NCBI RefSeq assembly: GCF_943373825.1
Contig: NZ_CALSBP010000002.1
Coordinates: forward strand, 2,717,501 to 2,781,500
Reading direction: 5' to 3'
DNA from: Aquimarina spinulae
GTDB taxonomy: Bacteria; Bacteroidota; Bacteroidia; Flavobacteriales; Flavobacteriaceae
Length of the DNA: 64,000 bases
The notes under the pieces are model-generated. The model did no database searches. It saw only the letters and a list, made by a program, of their open reading frames with translations, and was not told the DNA's origin. Below are positions 60,797-64,000 of this stretch, in pieces (position 1 is the stretch's first letter; each line of letters starts with the position of its first letter). The position numbers and the translations under genes are program-made.

Positions 60797-61390
60797 TTAT
60801 TCTGGTTTTGAATATTCGATTAATTCCTCTACGTATAAAAAGTCACCTTGATTCTGAGTGAGTTTTATGAAGTTTTTTATAGCAGGCGCATACAACCAAA
60901 TTTCCTTTTCATCAGCGCTATAACCTCTAGAGTTTGTGGTTTTACCTGTATATTCAATCGTATAAGCCATAAATGTTCCAGCTTCTACTGTTTCTTCTTG
61001 GTATGATAGTATTTCAGCATCTTGACTTTGGTTTCCCGTTGTTCCATCTTGACTTGTCCAATTGTTTTCATATTTCCACTTTTTGCCCACTTCCAGAGGC
61101 CAGTCATACCTAGGTGTTTCGCTTTTTTCTGGTTTAACAATGTCAGTAACGGGAATGTTGTCCTTTCCGATTGTCATACCTAAAACTCCATCAGTATTGA
61201 CTATTTCTCTAGTATCTTTTCCATCTGAGCGTACTTCTCCTTCCGTTGTTACACCTTTAAATTTCCAGACCCATTTCTCACCAACTTGATAATCAGATTA
61301 AGTAGGTTGGTAGGTTGTGATGGATTTAGTTGTGTCCTTACAGGCACTAAGTATTACTAATGCAAGTATTGTTATAATTTGATTTTTCAT
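60797..61390 (-). pseudogene. Lipoprotein gene broken by an in-frame stop
   Basis: From an ATG at 61390 the frame gives a lipoprotein signal (MKNQIITILALVILSACKDT, lipid Cys17), then a TAA at codon 31 (61300-61298), then, in the same frame, about 167 further codons of coherent protein (DYQVGEKWVWKFKGVTTEGE, RYDWPLEVGKKWKYENNW, YTIEYTGKTTNSRGYSADEK). A downstream ATG at 61177 could only make a cytoplasmic 126-residue fragment. One substitution would restore a 197-residue lipoprotein. Recent inactivation or a sequencing error is likely. Product unknown. Confidence 0.75.
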
Positions 61391-61486
61391 ATTTTTTGAT
61401 TTAAAACAATAGGACGAGAAAGAATAAAACTTGTTACACTAATTAGAACTTTAAAAATAAGACTCTGTTATTTTCTAATAAATGCT

Positions 61487-61605
61487 AACAACAGAATAAA
61501 GGATATATGTCCTATATATTCTATGCATGGTTATTTTTAAATTTAATCTTAGATCTACTTTTATCTCTTATGTGCTATAACGATGTTGTATATACGATGT
61601 TGGCA
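61487..61605 (-). repeat. B-type left part joined to a minimal D-type junction
   Basis: AACAACAGAATAAAGGATATATGTCC to GCATGGTTATTTTTAAATTTAATCT (shared with 47640), then TATAACG (61576-61582) and GTTGGCA (61599-61605) enclosing only ATGTTGTATATACGAT. The last pair is a shortened D element. Confidence 0.55.
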
Positions 61606-61617
61606 GTATATTCTTGT

Positions 61618-62817
61618 TTAATGATGCTTAGGTTCTGGTAATTCGAAGAATTTGCTTACGGTTTTATCCAGCATTTTTGAGACTTCATTTTGGTTTTCTT
61701 TGGTTGGTTTAAGATCAACAAATTTTCCAATTATATTTCGATGTCTATAAATGATTATGGTGTGCTCTACTTTAGGATTTATCTTATTTAAATGGACTTC
61801 TGATTGCGTATCGGTAAATGATGGAACAAAGGTCAATGCAATATTTTCTAAGTTCAATTCTTTTCCAAGTTGCTCTAACTCTGTTTGTCGATTCGATTTG
61901 CTGTAGCCTTTCTTATTACCATAAACAAAGTAGGCTTTTAAGTATTTTTCTCGGGTAACACTTTCTTGCTCCAAAAATGTTAGCCATTCTTTTATTTCGG
62001 ACCAGTTTGGCTGGCTACCCACAAAGTAAACAATTCCGTGAAATCGTCCATATTTACATACAGGACAAGTCCTTGTACCTTTGTCTGGTCCCCAGGCGTG
62101 AAATGGTGTAAAAGAAGGGTTGTCCTCGCCAATTTGCAGACCAGATTTAATGGTATGATCTATAGTTGTAGGATAATTTGGGATATTAAGTCCTAAAACA
62201 ATATTATGCTCTGCAACTTGCATTTTTGTATCAATCAGTACCCTTAAAATACCACTGCCACCACGATTTTTGAGCAACTTTCTTTTTTTGCCTGTCAATA
62301 ATATATCATCAGCAAATTCTAAATTATCGATATAATACTCATTATCAATTTGGGGTTCTTTAATAGATAAATGAATGTGTGCAGGGATATCACGATTTGG
62401 ATAAGGTGCTGGTCGAATTGTATAAATCGAGTAATTTCCTTGCTCATCAGATTTTACCCAGCCACGAGTACGACCGTGTTTTTGAGATTTGCCTTCTCCG
62501 TTAGCATAATATCCATTGTGGTCTGTTTGCCAATAATAAACGATTATGTTGGGTGCAGGCGTGACTCCGTCTAATTTCAGTATTTTTCCTGTAACCAATA
62601 ATTTTTGTCCTTTCCCGTTCCAGGCCGAACTTGTGTCAATAGGCTTAATGTTTTTTGGCATTCCGACATACATTAATTCACAACCATCGCAGCCACCACC
62701 AACAATTTTGTTTTTGTTATTTCTTTTAGGGATTTGTTCATTTTTTGCCTGGCCATTACAACTTGCCAATGATATCAGGAATAGAAAAAGGAATCCGAAG
62801 TTCAGTATTTTTTTCAT
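61618..62817 (-). CDS. Lipoprotein fusing an intradiol dioxygenase-like and a thioredoxin-like CPVC domain
   Basis: About 399 residues, lipid Cys20 in LASC (start at 62817; the frame is open to 62844). Residues about 65-205 have the intradiol-dioxygenase beta-sandwich: DGVTPAPNIIVYYWQTDHNG, Tyr139 in APYP, and His147-x-His149 in PAHIHL, the usual Fe ligands Tyr and His. Residues about 235-399 hold the thioredoxin-like WGPDKGTRTCPVCKYG with Cys251-x-x-Cys254, and a peroxiredoxin-like C-terminus. Two redox domains in one exported protein is unusual. The role is unknown. Confidence 0.8.
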   Translation of the reverse strand: MKKILNFGFLFLFLISLASCNGQAKNEQIPKRNNKNKIVGGGCDGCELMYVGMPKNIKPIDTSSAWNGKGQKLLVTGKILKLDGVTPAPNIIVYYWQTDHNGYYANGEGKSQKHGRTRGWVKSDEQGNYSIYTIRPAPYPNRDIPAHIHLSIKEPQIDNEYYIDNLEFADDILLTGKKRKLLKNRGGSGILRVLIDTKMQVAEHNIVLGLNIPNYPTTIDHTIKSGLQIGEDNPSFTPFHAWGPDKGTRTCPVCKYGRFHGIVYFVGSQPNWSEIKEWLTFLEQESVTREKYLKAYFVYGNKKGYSKSNRQTELEQLGKELNLENIALTFVPSFTDTQSEVHLNKINPKVEHTIIIYRHRNIIGKFVDLKPTKENQNEVSKMLDKTVSKFFELPEPKHH

Positions 62818-62914
62818 TAGTATAAAATTTAAAGGAAGTGTCAAAAGTCCAATAAATCCTAGGTGTTGAAAAGGAAACTATACAAGAATTAGCTTACTGG
62901 AGTGGTTTTAGAAC

Positions 62915-63736
62915 TTAGTGGTTTAATAGGGTACTCCAATTTTGACGATAATGCCTGCTGAACCTTATGGATTGACCATTGGATAAAATACAATCGTAAT
63001 CGCCATTCTTTCTTGATTTTAATTCTGTTATGTGGTTTTTATTGACAATTACCGAGCGATGAACCCTTAAAAAGGTTTGAGGGTCTAATAAGTCTCCAAG
63101 TTTTTTTAAACTCTCATCATGCAAAATTTTCTGACTGGTTGTATGTACCATTGTGTAGGGTCTGTCGGTCTCGATAAATAGAATTGTAAACGTGTCAATC
63201 TTTATTCTACGAATACCATTTTTAACAGTAATGGTTTTATTGGTCTTTTGATTTTGGAAGTTTTTGTTTAACTGTTTTTTTCTTTTAAGATAATCAAAAA
63301 CAAAAGGACTAAATAAATAGACCATAATTGTTATATGCAATTGATTTGAAACTGCATTTTTAAGTATTGTTAAAAAACGATGAGGTACAGAATAGATAAG
63401 ATTACTTCCTAAAATAAAAATTGAAGTAAAAATAAATATATGTAGTACACTAAATATAAACCCTGTACTTAAAGCGTAAAGTACTTTGGTAGTTAATGAT
63501 TTGAATTGAACTTTATTATAAAAGGAATTTGCAATTTTTATAAATGGAATAAATAAAAGCCAATATATATTATAGAGCATAGTATCGGTCCAATAAAAGG
63601 CAGTAGGTTTAATTTTTGAGAAAACGTAATCTTGAAAAATTGCCAACCCATAAAGTACAACACAAAATACAACCAATGTCCTAAAATTTGGATGTAGGAG
63701 TTTGTTTATTGTTTTATTAATTTTTTGTTTTCTCAC
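62915..63736 (-). CDS. LytTR-type regulator with N-terminal membrane domain
   Basis: A 273-residue membrane-bound regulator. Four N-terminal membrane helices (to about residue 150) with a charged loop, then a C-terminal LytTR DNA-binding domain (about 170-270): FIETDRPYTMVHTT, LLDPQTFLRVHRSVIVNKNH and YDCILSNGQSIRFSRHYRQN. No receiver or kinase domain. It starts 97 bases upstream of the dioxygenase-like lipoprotein on the same strand without a D box between, so the two form one unit and the regulator probably controls that lipoprotein. Confidence 0.9.
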   Translation of the reverse strand: MRKQKINKTINKLLHPNFRTLVVFCVVLYGLAIFQDYVFSKIKPTAFYWTDTMLYNIYWLLFIPFIKIANSFYNKVQFKSLTTKVLYALSTGFIFSVLHIFIFTSIFILGSNLIYSVPHRFLTILKNAVSNQLHITIMVYLFSPFVFDYLKRKKQLNKNFQNQKTNKTITVKNGIRRIKIDTFTILFIETDRPYTMVHTTSQKILHDESLKKLGDLLDPQTFLRVHRSVIVNKNHITELKSRKNGDYDCILSNGQSIRFSRHYRQNWSTLLNH

Positions 63737-63754
63737 TTCTTTTTAAGAGTTACT

Positions 63755-63847
63755 GTCAACGTCTCGGTTATGGTTAGTACGGGAATTAAAAGCAATAAAC
63801 TTTGGGTTAAGCACCAAAACCCGTATTAATTATAGCCATTGTTACCA
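63755..63847 (-). repeat. D-type attC-like element (93 bp), right-most
   Basis: GTCAACG (63755-63761) to GTTACCA (63841-63847). Left CAAC-GTCTC-GGTTATGGTTAGTACGGG; reverse complement of right TAAC-AAT-GGCTATAATTAATACGGG, fifteen of eighteen inner bases matching. It shows the array continues past the window. Confidence 0.75.
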
Positions 63848-63873
63848 GCTTTCTATTTTACTAGTTGATAATT

Positions 63874-64000
63874 TTAAGATACTGATTTCTTATACATTGT
63901 GAAAAAATAGAAAGGTAGAAATCCAAATCCAAATATAAATGCCCCAAGAATCAATAATAAGTCTGCTCCTTGTAAATGCATTAACTTGAATAGGCCTGAA
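63874..64000 (-). CDS. Partial membrane protein (GldL-like tail), cut by window edge
   Basis: The last 41 codons of a minus-strand gene run off the right edge: SGLFKLMHLQGADLLLILGA, then FIFGFGFLPFYFFTMYKKSV and a stop at 63874. The FKLMHxxGAxLLLILG-FLP pattern resembles the N-terminal membrane pair of GldL-related or small membrane proteins common in Bacteroidota. Only the 3' end is present, so full identity is open. It lies next to the right-most D element. Confidence 0.6.
   Translation of the reverse strand, partial: SGLFKLMHLQGADLLLILGAFIFGFGFLPFYFFTMYKKSVS

Noticed and set aside
29417..63847. D elements as simple rho-independent terminators or CRISPR repeats
   Set aside because: They lack T-tracts, differ in length, keep asymmetric bulges and boxes at the ends, and are not evenly spaced repeats with spacers.

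Overview
The window looks like chromosome from a marine-type Flavobacteriaceae bacterium (Bacteroidota). The evidence is AT-rich DNA, Bacteroidota-style promoters (TAnnTTTG -7 boxes, little Shine-Dalgarno), many lipoproteins, SPOR, DUF4292, DUF6624 and Tricorn-type proteins, and an F-type ATP synthase operon that carries atpB-E-F-H-A-G but no atpD/atpC. The genus cannot be fixed from the sequence alone. I saw no rRNA, tRNA, CRISPR array, transposase or integrase.

Region 1 (1-27.8 kb) is ordinary core chromosome. It holds the ATP synthase operon, ending in a strong terminator at 5672-5700; a secreted protein and an M1 aminopeptidase lipoprotein; an envelope block (flippase, dut, sugar nucleotidyltransferase, TPR protein, DUF4292 lipoprotein, EnvC-like LytM protein); a TetR regulator next to a FabF-type ketosynthase, with matching palindromic operators before both genes; then a thioesterase, a SPOR protein, dprA, a DUF6624 lipoprotein, AraC regulators, a small membrane protein/sterol-desaturase/NTF2 operon, and a giant Tricorn-like S41 protease.

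Region 2 (27.85 kb to the right edge) is completely different and is the most interesting part. About thirty short units, each with one to three genes and almost all on the minus strand, are separated by non-coding elements of a few recurring kinds. The main kind (called D here) is an imperfect inverted repeat. In gene orientation it runs from a YTAAC-type box to a CGTTRRRY-type box, and its stem is broken by an asymmetric bulge (about 5 nt on one arm, 2-3 on the other). All copies point the same way, fall into length classes near 65, 130 and 165 bp, and several supply the stop codon of the preceding gene. This is the architecture of integron attC sites and gene cassettes, so the region is best read as an integrase-less cassette array (CALIN-like); the recombination activity is inference. 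A second family (B, about 50-220 bp) and a third (C, about 120-185 bp) also recur. One C copy carries the duplicated first 25 bp of the gene at 40023, and another sits inside a B element.

Cassette cargo is typical accessory material: alpha/beta hydrolases, two CPBP membrane proteases, a serine beta-lactamase-like lipoprotein, a histidine phosphatase with an altered RHG motif, a pentapeptide-repeat protein, DUF2071, DUF2199, DUF2971, DUF4386, suppressor-of-fused, methyltransferase, GNAT, Lrp and LytTR proteins, and many secreted or lipoprotein hypotheticals. A possible defence block lies at 42.1-47.6 kb: a TrlF-type PHP-ATPase split by a frameshift in a 9-nt homopolymer, two small partners, and a neighbouring Sll1717-type P-loop ATPase. 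A lipoprotein gene at 60.8-61.4 kb is broken by an in-frame stop.
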